NCBI GenBank assembly: GCA_903632075.3
Contig: CAHIKZ030005408.1
Coordinates: 1,802,501 to 1,866,500, forward strand
DNA from: Acanthosepion pharaonis
Taxonomy: Eukaryota; Mollusca; Cephalopoda; Sepiida; Sepiidae
DNA length: 64,000 bases
Direction of reading: 5' to 3'
Shown here one piece after another: positions 42,470 to 55,199 of this stretch. Below the pieces are notes generated by a model. The model made no database searches and had not been told where the DNA came from. It saw only the letters and a program-made list of their open reading frames with translations. Made by a program: the position numbers and the translations under genes. Position 1 is the first letter of the stretch. Each line of letters opens with the position of its first letter.

Positions 42470-45400
42470 ATAGAATCGGTAAAAACTCGCGAGAGAAGGA
42501 AAGTGTGAAGCAAGAAATGTAGAGTGTAAGTAAGAAAGCAAGTCAAAACGAAAAGAAAATCGAGTCAAAGAGAAAAAGTAGTGGAAACGAAAGAAAAATA
42601 TATACAGACTGGCTGTCTGGTTTTATTACTCATTAGTCATTCAATTTGATCTATAATTTTAATTAAAGCTTTTTTAATATTATTTCTCATTTGAGACGTA
42701 ATGTACAGTTGTACACACCTTACGTAGAAAGACAGCTATTAAATATACAGATGGAGATGTAGATTTAGCGTATATACACGCGTATCATGCGACTTTTGAA
42801 TACCTAATTTTGAAGTTAATTTGACGACGGTAAATAAATATATAGTTGGGTCAACAGCATAGCAAGGGCCAGCAGTACATACGGTAATTTTATAACTAGT
42901 GTATGACGCAACTCCCTTAAAATTAGCTTCAAAATTAGGTCTTCAAAAGTAGCAGTATATAAGCGTGCATTATTTAAGCAAACATTATCCTTTGATTCTT
43001 GCTGGTTTTGATGCACAGGACTAATGTTTTCTCACATCTTATGTAAAGGTTAACGTGTACTCAGATTTCAATTTTATCTACAAAAACAGCCGCATTAAAT
43101 TTCAAAGCCCGTTACACTGTACATTCTTATGGATTCGATACGTATATTCCAGAATATTCTATCCTTAATTTTCTTTTGACATACAATACAGTTGCTTAAT
43201 AACATGAAGTGCGGAAAACGGAAGTAATCTAATTCTGCCTGGCAACAACGATAGTCGTATTCAATAACATTGTTCACTTTAGTTTAAAGGAATGTTAGTT
43301 TGACTACCATTTACTGGGTCTACGGTCCTGGACGAAAACAACGACTTTAATAAAAAAAGAGATGACTAAAAATAGAATTGATAAACACACGAACTGTGTT
43401 GATTGCTAAAATTTTTGATGAATGAATTCAAAGAAAACCCCAAAATTACAACTAATAATTTAAATAAGCTCTAACCTCACCTATAATTGTGCTAGACACG
43501 CCTTCAATAAGCAGTTATATTCAACCTAATTACAATTAATAGTAGATAATGTAGTAACAATAGTTCAATTATGGTGATTCGATTTTTCAACGAGACCTGG
43601 AGCGTACTTGTTAAAATATTGTGACGTGATTGCATCACTAGTCAATTAAACTTACTTCATTTTTATTCAACAGTTTTTTTTTGTTTTGTTTTGTTTTTGT
43701 TTTTTTATTTATTGAAGTCATTGTCTACATCCAGGATCGTGGCTCGTTAAACACTAGTCAAGATGCCCAAACCTTTTGGCAAGTTCCAGGAAACACGATT
43801 TTTCTTTCTTGGCATGGCGGTCATGTGAAAGAAAGTGTAATTTCATTTTTATTATTATTATTATTATTATTTATTAGTTGTATCCAGTGAAATTTTACTA
43901 AATTTTAATCTAATAATCATTTAAATCTTGATATTTCTTAATCTCAAAGAAAAAGAAAAAGCACATCTTCACGTGAAACGCGCGCATTTACGATAAATGT
44001 CTCGCGATAACGCCACACGTGAAGCATTAACAAAAACATCGAAGTCAAAGGCAAAACAAAAACAAAAAAAACAACAATGAAAAACGATACCGCGATTACG
44101 TCAAGCTTCACCGCCTTAGCGTACAAAAACAGGATGTGAATAAATTAGATAACTACATACAGCGATGCTTTTAAAATTATTCAAACTCCTTTTCAATGTT
44201 AATAAAATGAATAATATATTTGCACTACTTTATACTTTCGACATTTTTCTAATAATAATAATAATAATAATAATCATAAATTATTATTATTATTATAATC
44301 ATAAATTATTATTATTATTATAATCATAAATTATTATTATTATTATTATTATTATTGCCCAGATGCTCCACCAGACTTTCAACATGGCTTCTTATCTTAA
44401 TTGATTGGAGGTGTTAACATATACAGGTATACAGCCTTAGTGAATTAATATGGGATACTGTAAAATCACGGATTTCATTGTCAGTTGCCTGACCGCAACC
44501 TGTTGGGAACGTCTTCTAGGTGTTAACGTACTGTGCATATCTGTTCGTGAGCGAGAGTAGTAGAAGGTAATTATGATTAGATATCGAGAGGATGAGTCGC
44601 CCAATGCGATTTCAGAGTCAAAAGTTAGTTACTTGGGGACACCCTTAAGCGGAAACCGTCTTAGCGGACTGGATTACCCCTCCTGAAGGTATTTCTAACT
44701 GGGCCCCAGCTTGCAAGATTATTTGCTGCTTTTATCAAAGCTTGTCATCATATTGGGCACATTTGGCTGTTATGCATGTGCCTTGTATACCCTTATCAGA
44801 ATGGGATTTATATATTTGTACCCCCGCATCATTTTGTTGGTGTATTACTCTCATACTCAACAACAACAATAATAATATCACCACCATTCCTCGACTCCCA
44901 GGAGTATCATTGCGACCCTAGCGTTATAGAAATTACTAGTCAAAAGTAAACACTTGAGGTCACCAACGGAATGATTTCCCTCTCCTCTCTCACTTGTTGT
45001 TATTGATCTGATTCTAATCTCTTTTTTTTTAGTGTTCTTCTAAGACGCACATGTTTACTCATACAGTTAACTTATTTTAGTATTACTTATTGACCTTTTG
45101 TGTCTTCATAGTCCATACTTATAGCGGTGAGAAAAAAATACGAATTTAGTATCCTATGGCAACCAATGTTTTTTTTCTTTCTTTTTAGATACGCTACAGG
45201 CGTCAGCGCCTGTGTTAATGAGAAAAATGAATGACCCTACCTAATGACTTCGTTAACAGAGAGAAAAATATGGCATTTAAAAGCTCATCATTCAATTTAT
45301 AAACACAACAAATTATGCAGCACTTATTTCAATGAGCCGCGTTACTTCGCTATTTATGTAAAAAGTCTTAGTTGCCAATAAGTGACAGATGGCTATGATA

Positions 45401-46005
45401 TAAGGCAATGTTGATTATTTACGGTGGATTTCTTAAAGTAACGCACTGACTATTTTTTGCGTCACGTGACAATAATTGTAAGTAAGATAATGCACTAAAA
45501 TAAGTAGTCAAGTAATCATTTTAAGTTCTGATTATTGGTACCACTTAAATGGAAAATAGTACACTAAACGGCAACTCTTGCACATACAAAGGTAAAAAAA
45601 AACACGAAACTGGTGATATATATAAATTATTACTCAATAATTTATAGAAATTATGATAATATTATATTGGAATGATAATGACCATTTTTATTTATTTTAA
45701 AGTTTTTTATGAAAGCTCATGGAAAATATTTTAAGATGAATATGAAAATAACGTTATTGAGTTGTAAATTGTACATTGCTTTGTTAGGAATGATACTATC
45801 CCCTTGATTATTTGATTCACAATCTTTCGGCCGTTGCACTCTCCGGCCTTCATTAGATACTAGTTGCAATATTCGGTCTTTAAGATGTTGTTTCTATCCG
45901 CCACGCCCTATTAACTATAGAGAGAAAATAGGGACAGTTTTGTCCCTTTTCTTTTTCCTTTGTCCGTATAATGCGCCTCGGCGTGGTGTTTTTTTTTCCT
46001 ACTAC
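42470..46005. other. No gene seen; (AAT)n palindrome
   Basis: 3.5 kb without a recognised gene. (AAT)n/(ATT)n at 44251-44356 repeats a CATAAATTATTATTATTA unit and is self-complementary. 43970-44095 is CpG-rich with CTTCACGTG and CACGTGAAG as inverted motifs. GTCACGTGAC occurs at 45461-45470. Confidence 0.5.
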
Positions 46006-46009
46006 TTTA

Positions 46010-46330
46010 CAGTAAGGTTCACCCTATACAAGGCCCGGAGGCCACTCGAGGTAGAGGCTTACATTAAGGGATAGTTTATATGGATACAAGGGGGAAGATA
46101 ACGGATATACTCTAGACATGAACAGGTTCAAATTGTAGTAATCGGGGAAACAACCTCTTGGGAGTCTGTTCCACAGAGCAGTGGTTCACGGGAAGAAGCT
46201 GTTCGAGTGGAACTTCTCGCCGATGGAATACGGAGGGAATATGGGTGGTTTGCTATTATGTAAGTAGCATAGCGGGTCCTAGACATGAGGGTAGACCTAG
46301 CGGAACCAAGGAATGTATATTGATAACACT
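46010..46330 (-). mobile_element. LINE family B 3' end
   Basis: On minus, CTCTGTGGAACAGACTCCC encodes the LWNRL(P) tail motif, followed by the 3' region ending near the plus-strand text TTCACCCTATACAAGGCCCG. Same layout as 56.0-57.2 kb. Confidence 0.65.
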
Positions 46331-46439
46331 GTTAATGTCATTCTTACAAAGGAAATTGAAAGAATTCGAAGTAAAGGGAAAGAAAGAAGAAAGGACTAAC
46401 TATTAACGGTAAGTAGACAGAATGTACGGTAATCAGCAA

Positions 46440-46865
46440 AAGGGACATTCCGCTGTGTGAGCTACGTATTGGAGACGTCAAAACCAAACAGATACAGAAA
46501 TGTAAAAACCTGGTTAGTGTCATAACAGACAACAGAAAATATGAGACAGAAATTTAAAGGTGCATAGGAAGAGCAAAACATGCCTTCCAGAAACTGAGCA
46601 TAGTATTAATAAATAAGAAAATATCATTAGACATTAAGAAAACAGTGTTGACCTGCTATGTAATATCCAATTCCCCCTAAGGCAGTGAATGTTGGACAAT
46701 TTCCTCACAAATGAAGAGGAAATTTGAAATGATAGAGATTTGGTTCTACGAACGAATTCTAAAAACTACCATGGACACAACGTGTGAGTAATAAAGGAGT
46801 CTTAAGGGAAATAAGAACTACAGGAAAACTGATATTTACAATAAGAAAGAGACAGCTGAACTCTT
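46440..46865 (+). mobile_element. RTE-like LINE, RT C-terminal relic
   Basis: Translated pieces: AKHAFQKLSIVLINKKI, KKTVLTCYVISNSP, GSECWTISSQMKRKFEMIEI and WFYERILKTT, the order found in RTE-like RTs. Stops and frameshifts are present; it is followed by a GAAA-rich tail. Confidence 0.72.
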
Positions 46866-47240
46866 TTTTAACACATTATGAGGAAAGATACTGGAGAATT
46901 TGAGGGGAAAGAAAAAGAGAAAGAAAGAGAAAGAAAAGGAAAAAGCGAAAGAAAGAAAACTGAAAGAAAAAAACTGAAATCGAAAAGAAAAAAAAAAAGA
47001 GAAAAGAAAAGAAGAGAAAAGAGAAAAAGGAAGAGAAAAAGTGAAGAGAAAAGAGAAAAAGTGAAGAGAAAAAGTGAAGAGAAAAGAGAGAAAAAGTGAA
47101 GAGAAAAAGTGAAGAGAAAAGAGAGAAAAAGTGAAGAGAAAAGAGAGAAAAGAAAAAGAAGAAAAAAGAAAAAAGAAGAGAAAAAAGAGAAAAAGAAAAA
47201 GTGAAGAGAAAAGAGAGAAAAAGTGAAGAGAAAAAGAAAA
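46835..47240 (+). repeat. LINE tail and GAAA-rich tract, left arm of inverted duplication
   Basis: Unique lead (ACAATAAGAAAGAGACAGCT) followed by more than 300 bp of GAAAA/GTGAAGAGAAAA repeats. Open frames here are Lys/Glu/Arg low complexity. Confidence 0.88.
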
Positions 47241-47244
47241 TTGA

Positions 47245-47775
47245 TTTATTCATTCATTTATTATGGCTTAACTACCCTTTAAAGCCAGAAAATATTTTAG
47301 TAAGAATGTTTTAAAGATAATAATGGTCTATACAAGATTTACGAATTAACATAACTCTCTTTTCTCTTCACTTTTTCTCTCTTTTCTCTTCGCTTTTTCT
47401 CTCTTTTCTCTTCACTTTTTCTCTCTTTTCACTTTCTTTTCGATTTCAGTTTTCTTTCTTTCGCTTTTTCCTTTTCTTTCTCTTTCTTTCTTTCTTTCTT
47501 TTTCTTTCCCCTCAAATTCTCCAGTATCTTTCCTCATAATGTGTTAAAAAAGAGTTCAGCTGTCTCTTTCTTATTGTAAATTACGAATTAACCCATAGTT
47601 AGTGGTAGAAGAAGTCGATTCATACCTTTTCCCAGGGTATTTGCACGTAACTGAATATAAAGAACCCAACGGAAATTGGAACTCGGCTCTTCAATAAAGA
47701 ATTCCGAGCTATTATCCATTGCAGCACTTAGTATTCTCAAGCAGTCGCTCATCTAGGTACAGACCAGGAAAGAGT
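47245..47775 (-). repeat. Composite 5S-tRNA SINE split by insertion
   Basis: On minus from about 47770: GTACCTAGATGAGCGACTGC and TTGAGAATACTAAGTGCTG (5S 3' part), CAATGGATAATAGCTCGG and CGAGTTCCAATTTCC (tRNA head), body, then after the insertion AAAGCCAGAAAATATTTTAG (plus text at 47281), which is also found at 10.3 kb. Confidence 0.65.
47351..47580 (-). mobile_element. Inverted copy of the LINE tail, with target duplication
   Basis: Near-identical reverse complement of the left arm's first ~230 bp, flanked by TTACGAATTAAC at 47339-47350 and 47581-47592. It interrupts a minus-strand SINE, so it is a later insertion. Confidence 0.85.
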
Positions 47776-47828
47776 GAGAGAAAAAAAGAAAAAAGAAAAA
47801 AAAGATTTTTATTGACATGACCTCTTCA

Positions 47829-48191
47829 CTAAGACAGGATGCGAGACAAGGCCTTTTTATGTGGCTGGGTCCATATGTATTCAGACATATGGGCCAAGGA
47901 CAAAATCTGTCCAGTCTGTCCAGTCCCCGTGATCACTGTCACACTGGCATCCATATTACTACAGTACACCAACTCCACCTTTGTTAGTGCAATGAGGAAG
48001 GTGCTGCCAAAGGGCTGGAATGCTCGGGACCAAGCGCCTTCTCCCATCTGAAATGAGGAGAGAGCATAGACTATACTTTGATCGTAGCCATGAGGCCACG
48101 AAGCGAGGCTAGTCTTCTTGAGTATTACTAATAAGTAGTGAAGGCGATCTTCACTGGGTGCTTCATACAAAATTTCTAAAACTGGGACCAT
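47829..48191 (-). CDS. Unidentified 120-aa ORF with poly(A) signal
   Basis: Minus-strand frame MVPVLEILYEAPSEDRLHYL ... SSFQMGEGAWSRAF ... KKALSRILS to TAG at 47831-47829. AATAAA follows at 47813-47808. GC content and amino-acid balance exceed its surroundings, and the frame stays open upstream of the ATG for about 10 codons. I do not recognise it. It could be a last exon, a processed fragment or part of an uncharacterised repeat; no poly(A) run follows, which argues against a fresh retrocopy. Confidence 0.3.
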   Translation of the reverse strand: MVPVLEILYEAPSEDRLHYLLVILKKTSLASWPHGYDQSIVYALSSFQMGEGAWSRAFQPFGSTFLIALTKVELVYCSNMDASVTVITGTGQTGQILSLAHMSEYIWTQPHKKALSRILS

Positions 48192-48199
48192 AAAATAGG

Positions 48200-51100
48200 G
48201 GCGATAATTCGCAAGATTGCTTATTCAATAAATTAATTAATATATATTTTGAAAAAAATCAAAAATGTATTTGAAAATTATTAAAAACAATATTGTTTGT
48301 AATTTTTAAATATATTTTTTAAATATATTAAATTTTTTTTTAAATTTTTAAATATATTTTTTTATTTTTTTTTCAAAATATAAGTCCTATTCGTCGGTTC
48401 GTTGTTGGTCCCTTTTCCTCTGAGAAAACGCTTTCGATGAAACCAACTATTCTCAAGAACTAAAGATTCATGAAAATTATTCTCATGAATTAACTTTGTG
48501 ATTGTACCCCAGATCATTCATAAGCGGACCAACCATCACCAATGATGTTCAATACGTCTTTGGATGGCTGTTTGTAGGAGTGCTTCACGATCTATCAAGA
48601 ACAAATTTTTCGAGTAACTGGGCACTTAAAAATAAAATCAACCACTCAGGTATCCCATGAGTGTATTAAATTATTTTTATTTTTGCGCATGTGAATTATG
48701 GCCCCTGTTTTATAGCCCCCGATTCTAGACTTCTACGACCCAAAATTTGACATTAAATAACCCAACGATGGTTAACATGCCGTAAAAAAAAAAATCAACC
48801 AACTTAACTGAACCTTTTATAGCGTAATGAGTAACAGTAACATTACAAAGATCGAATGATGCAACTAGATGAAAGCCAGAGAATAAAACAGCTGAAAAAC
48901 TTGTAAATTAAAATAACAGTCAAAATGAGGACAATAAACTAAAAAGGTAATCTGAGAGAAGTGATCGTTTTACTTTTACCAAATCCATTTTTAAACAAAA
49001 AGAAAACATACACGAAAGCTTCTCTGCAAAATACGTTGTAATGTTAATTACATCCTTTTTTGATGCCATTAAGATAAAGTAAAGAGAAATAATGGCTATT
49101 CTAAAAAAACAAAAATCTAATTCTTGTGATGTAAGGGAAAAGAAGATATTTGTAACTCGACTATCGTTAATTTCTTTGAGTTTTTTTTTCTTTCTTTCAA
49201 TACCTGCCTAAAACTAAGAGAAATGAATTTAACTACTACCAGTAGAAACGTAGGTGTGGGTAATTTTATAGGTAAGATATCCGATAAACGATCATTTGAA
49301 TAATTATGAATCCACTTGAAGATGATGAAATTGTGTACGAAGAAGTAAACATGTAAGTGATATCAGATAAAACAAAAATATTTTTTATCCAAAAATGTTC
49401 TTATAACCTAGGAATAAATAGTCTTAGGGTTCATATTCCGAATATGACATAATCCACAGGTTACGTTTATTTTCTACGGAAAATGAAAAGCGTCAATTGA
49501 GAATGAAATGTCGTTCAGAAAATTAGAAACAGAAGACAAAAGACTAAAAGTAGGTATCTTTGTACCTTTTTAAACGACTAAAATGTAATGGAAACTATCC
49601 ACTAATTCTTCCTACCTTCGCTTTATTTTTCTTCTCTTATCAGTGATGGAAAATAACAGGTATCTAACAATAATGGCCACAACGACTGAATGTTTAAAAT
49701 TGATAGCCCCCCCCCAAAAGGAAGCATTAATGGCTCTTTTTAGAGATAAATGATGTATATTTTTTACTTTATGGTTCCATTTTTCGTAATTCAATAAAAA
49801 AAAATTTAACGATTCTTCATTAAAGTGTTATTTGGTAATAAAAGTATTTCCTGTGTAAAACGGATCAAGAAAAATGGATTCAAATACGTAAATCAAAAAT
49901 AAAAAAAATAAAAAAAAGGAAACAAAGTAGATTAAGATCTTCGGTTGGCAAAATGTAAAGGTTTCGTTTTAGATAAACACACATTAAAAAAAGCAATGTT
50001 AACAGTTAAAGTAAAAGAATCGTAAAAGCGAAATTAACCATTTAAAACTGGTGATCCGATTTTATTTTAAAAAATGATTTCACTTGCAACAATGATTATT
50101 TGATTTCAATGGCAGACTCGTTTTGCTGTTTTTGCACTTCGAAAAGAAGAAAGACTACAGAATCTACAAATATTATTTTTTTCTTTCAAATATAGTTATG
50201 GAAAATTTTAATATAAAGTCATAAATTTTAAAATAGTGTTACTCAGCTGTTACGTATGATAGAAAGCTTTTATTTTTAAAAAGCTTCATTGCATTTACAA
50301 CCGTTACAATACAACTTACAAGTTATGAATGAATAAATTAATGATATTAATTATTTAAAGAAAAAACTATGAGATTATAATATCGATAATTATGTATTCT
50401 ACTTTAAACAATGAACAAGATATTTAAAAGAAAATTCACAGATATTCCTTAATGATAAAAGAAGGACTATCACTTGACGATAGCTTTCTTTTTGTGTGTG
50501 GGGTTCATAAATTGACGTTGAATAAAGAGGACTACATCCTTAGAGTAAACTGTACAATCTACAATACATCATTGCAATAAAAATTTCAAATCTAGACAAA
50601 GAAAGAATATAAGCTCAGAAGAAAAAAATGAAATCGCTGAGATTAAGACGATTTGGAAAATATCTCTACCTGTACAAGAAAGTGAAGTAAGGCCATATCT
50701 ACATAAAAATAAAATAAACGAATGTCATCTTTTTAACAAACACACTGGCATTGGCATATATTTACATCTGCACCCACGCAGGTATAAAAATCATTGTTTT
50801 TTTTGTTTTTGTAAATTATGTACAAATTCATATGATTGTGATATCATCATTTAAAAAGATAGAAACTTAGAAAAAGAATATAGAAGAAAAGAAAATTATA
50901 TCATTTTTTAAATGATTTTTATTTTAATTATTTATTAAAATATTAAAAAAGCTTTAAAAGAAAGGAATTAGCGTACAAAGTCGATAATTGTAAATTTCTA
51001 AAAAATTGTTTAATTTTTTTACTCTTAATTTTCATTCAATTTTTATTTTATCCCTATAATTTTTCTTCAAATAATGATTTTTTTAAAATCATTTTTAAAC

Positions 51101-51710
51101 GAATTAAATTAAAAGAAAACGATTTAATTCCCAAGTGAACACAATATTTCGAAATTTTTTTTTTCAAATTTTTCAATTTTTCAGTATTCTATGAAGTTCA
51201 GTAAAAATTATTACGAAACTTAAAACAAAGAAAGAATCGAAATAGCAAAAAATCCTTAAAAGAAGAAAATAGCCATTATGCAGCCAAAATCGCTATGAAA
51301 GTGTTACATAATTTTACTTGGAAGCATTAAGTACACTCTCCTTCCACTACTATTACTACTACTCGTAGTAATAGACTTTTTTTTTACTCATCTTTTTCTT
51401 TTCTTGCTTTCTTTCTTCAGCGTAATTTTTTAAAATTTTAGAAATAAAAAGCTACAGCTATCAGAAAAGAACAACACTACATATCCAAGTAAAAATCGTA
51501 TTCTGGCGATTTATAATTCTTAACAACAAAAACAATGAATGGAAGTGCGTGTATATGCGCAATGCGCCCATATGTGTGCGGTGAAAGGAATACATCTCTG
51601 ATTACACCGTCTTTTTTTCTTGTTTCAACGCTTAGCCATAATTCTTTTTTACATATAATGTAGAGATAACATCCTGGGTATCCATAGAAGAAAGAATAAA
51701 TATTTGGCTA
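48200..51710. other. No gene seen
   Basis: 3.5 kb of strongly AT-rich DNA. 48236-48385 is partly self-complementary (AATATATATTTTGAAAAAAA and its complement). No coding or repeat family recognised. Confidence 0.5.
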
Positions 51711-51716
51711 AGGTGA

Positions 51717-51935
51717 ACTTACCTGTGAGTTGGCGTGACAACTGTGACAAAGTGTAAAATTCTGCTAGCTTCACCGTCTTAAAATTTACACTAGTCACAA
51801 CGGATACAAGCGAGGTGTGTGATTGGTCGGTTATCGGGGTGTGTTCTCGATTTTCATTGGTCGATCGTGGGTCACTTGATAATGATTAGGAGGTGTGCTG
51901 CATTTGGCAACGTTTCGTTGGTCACTTGTGACGTC
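51717..51935 (-). promoter_or_regulatory. CCAAT promoter and first-exon donor candidate
   Basis: The minus strand reads AACTCACAG/GTAAGTT, a consensus donor (exon end 51723). Upstream are two ACCAAT boxes (complements of ATTGG at 51822-51826 and 51856-51860) and a TGACGT CRE-like motif (51928-51933). This fits a TATA-less promoter with a short non-coding exon. The gene served is unknown: it could be UCP 39 kb downstream or an unseen gene (25.4- or 47.8-kb frames). Confidence 0.4.
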
Positions 51936-53247
51936 TATGTCATCTAGATTGTCAAGGTTGTTTGATAATTTTGTTTTTACTTTGTCTCCTACACTCATTA
52001 TTTTATTTACACTGTTTATATATGAATGCATGCGCGCTCACGTCACACATATTTTCTTGTTATTTGTTTATCAAGATTTAAAAAGTTCGACATAAACACC
52101 TTGCATATTTTTCTCAAGAAAATTGTAAAGTGTGTTATCAAAAGTTCGCAAAATTTTTGTAAAAATAATTGATGAAAACTTTCTTTTAAAACTTTTTTTT
52201 CGGGTTATTAACACTAAAGTCCCTAAAAAGGGTTAAAAAACGGCACACTCGAATTACCCGCCAGTCAGCTTGTTACATAAACATGTAGATAAATACGGCA
52301 GCAGTAGTATTTTGATTATCGCTGTACGTACACAATCATAAAACAAATAATAACTTAAGCCTACATAATGCAAATTGCACACTTACAGTTGTAACACACA
52401 CATATAAACAATTCTATTTAAACTCATAACAAAATTAATTTTTGTTTCTTATGACATCCACGTTGCTTTGCTTCATTTGGGGATTCGGTTTCCTCATTTT
52501 TTGTTATTACTGAGTAAAATAAATTTGCCTTTTGGGTCACAATCTATGACAATGGTATTTTTATCTGAGCTGTCAGTAAAATTTATCTAAAAATTGTCAT
52601 TAATTTTCAAAATAAATTAAAAAAAATCTTTTTTACCCTGAAACATCAGGTTCTAAAACTTTTGCAACTTTTATGTGTGAAAAAGTTTATAGCCTTCTAG
52701 AAAATCAATACAAGCGGAAAAAAATGTGCATTTAAGATCAAAACAAAAATCCAAGTAGTAGGATAATAGATTTTTAGTTCCACCACTTTTAACATCTGTT
52801 TTAGTGGCCCATTCTGTCATTTACGCCGTGCCTGTATGAAAAGCAAAAGAATATAAACTTTACTCCAGTAATAATTTTTAAAACATCCTAAAAACCTAAA
52901 GAATAAAGAAAGAGTTAAAAAAGACATTTGCTTATTTCATACGTCAATCATTTTGAAGAGTGTGTATAGCACCAATCTCAGAGTGTTGTAACGGTATCGT
53001 ACCTAACATGAAAGTAGGCATTTGAAACCTGCTTTTTATTATTATTTCGGCGAAATTAAGAAACCATGGATTGTATAGCGTCAATCTCAGATTGAAACTT
53101 GAGATTCATTAGGCATTTGAAATTTGCTCTATTTTTTAATTAAAAAAAAAACTAAAAAAAAAACACGCTGCAAACGCTGGGGACTAACCAGGCTTTATTT
53201 ATAGAATTAAAAAAAAGTACACTTACTGCATCATTATTGGCTTTGTG
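51936..53247. other. No gene seen
   Basis: AT-rich intergenic DNA. Repeated wording around 52970-53110 (TAGC(A/G)(C/T)CAATCTCAGA) is the only structure noted. Confidence 0.5.
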
Positions 53248-55040
53248 CAGGGCCGGTGCGTATTACCCTCAATCGAGAGGTCCGAGCCTGATCGAGGGAC
53301 CCGGAAAGTGCTTTGTGAACCTCCCTATTTCATCAACGGATGCTTTTTTTTTCTACCTACATTTATACATGAAACGAAGCACAACCAATTATTAAAGGAT
53401 GAAAAGTTTTTTTCGGGGATTTTGACGTCATTCTGAGGTCTTTTTTTTTATTATTTTTGTTCAAATCCGTGAATTTGTTTTTGCTCATGCTACGGCTCGA
53501 AAAAAAAGAAAAAAAAGAAACACTATATAAAATTAAGTACCTCCACGAAATCGCTAAAAAAAATCAGCATAGCGTGATTAAAACATACTCCAAAGCGTAA
53601 TGAAAACATAGTTTTATCGGCAAAATTGGATTTTAAATGAAATTTTCAAAGCTCATTCACAAATCAATGCAATTATTTTATTTATTTTTTTTTAATAGAA
53701 AGTCTTGGTAAAAATATTTTTACATGTGTTTCACTCGCTTACTTAATTTTATGAAAGCTTGAAAAATTCAATGTAATAATTTTTAGTGAATATATTAGTT
53801 AAAAGCAGAATTTTTTGAAGAATTTGTATCACCGAATTTTTTTTTTTTTTTGTAAAATCGGACCCCATCTTACCGAAAATCTGTTCAGAATCAAAAAATA
53901 AACAAAACGCAAACTGAGACTTTATTTAATTAGAGAAGGTTTTAATTACTTTTAATGTAACGACAATATTCTCTGAAGAAAATTTCTTTTTCGATGAAAA
54001 ATTAATTTTTACAAGATTTGTTTTCATTTCTTATAATTTTAAATTGACTAAAATTTTTTAAATTTTTAAAATTCAGTTTCAATGTGATAACTCTTAGGAA
54101 ATATTGTTATTAAGTAAAACTATATTTATTAATCATATATTGTGAAACTTATTATAATATAGCGACCTCGAATATTTTTAAAGAATTTCGATTTGTTTTT
54201 GCATGTATGAAATACGGACATAATTTCTAAATATGGATGTTCAAACCCATAACATTATCATTAAAATCACGTGTTTTAGGTGTTTTCGCTCTTATGAAAA
54301 AAAAAATCCTCATATAAACTTTATCGTCTTCTCCACCATACTTAACTATGAACACCTTCAGAAAAAACAACACCCTGTGGTTAAGAAATGCTTGTAAACA
54401 ATATTTTATGCCATTATTACTATTTGTTTCAAATCAGATTAAGTTAACTTTAAATTTTTTAATTTTCTTCAAATAAAGTTTCAGAAATATATATTTTATT
54501 GTTGCAAGATTTTTAAAACCGAGAATTAACTTTTGTTTACAAATATGTCAAAATGGCCGTTTTCATCGATTTTACTAAAAAAAAAAATTCGATTTCGATC
54601 AATATAATTTCTGTTTGAAATACACCGCAAAGTATTTTGCTGACTGGAAATAGTAAATTTTAAATCCTTTAGCTTTCAATTAAAGTTCTAAAATGAAAGC
54701 TTTAAGAAAGCTTTTTCATTTTTAAAAATTCATTTTAATCCTTACGTATATTGAATTTGTGGAGGTACCTATATATAATTCACTATTTTTTATCCATAAT
54801 GTTGAATGTTTTAAAATTATCCAACTTTTAAATAAGGAAAAATTCTAGTTGATGTTAAAAATTGCCACAAAACATTGTTGATGTATTTCAGATGGAATGA
54901 TCTATTAAGACGTAAGAATTTGTATTTAGATATATTGTATTTATTTTCAATTTTTCAGCTTAAATTGTTCGCCTATTTTGCATATTATCCATTATTATAC
55001 ATAATCAGGTTACCATAAAATTTTAATTTTGTATCAATGA
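53248..55040 (-). repeat. Repeat family R1, longest copy
   Basis: Edge at CAGGGCCGGTGCGTATTACC (53248). The interior matches 25.6-27.0 kb in inverse; both outer parts match 57485-58014 in inverse. About 1.8 kb, no ORF; class unknown. Confidence 0.72.
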
Positions 55041-55104
55041 GAATCGAGATGTAGTAGAGTAGATTGGGCCCATGTAATAAATTCGAGGACCCCGTATCAT
55101 GTTT

Positions 55105-55190
55105 TTCTTTTTCTCAATCTCTCACACTCAATAGTCTATTGCGTCTTAGTAGCTTTATTGTCTTGCTTGGGGTGAAGTGATTAAAAACAA
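55105..55190 (+). mobile_element. LINE family A, extreme 3' end
   Basis: CAATAGTCTATTGCGTCTTA and TTGCTTGGGGTGAAGTGATT are the last ~80 bp of the family, a severe 5' truncation. Confidence 0.7.
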
Positions 55191-55199
55191 TGTCTATAG

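Noticed and set aside
39659..42568. ORFs with His-Thr and Ile-Tyr runs
   Set aside because: Produced by (TG)n and (TA)n microsatellites.
46876..47253. 125-aa Phe/Ser-rich and 73-aa Lys-rich ORFs
   Set aside because: Both are translations of the GAAA-rich simple repeat.
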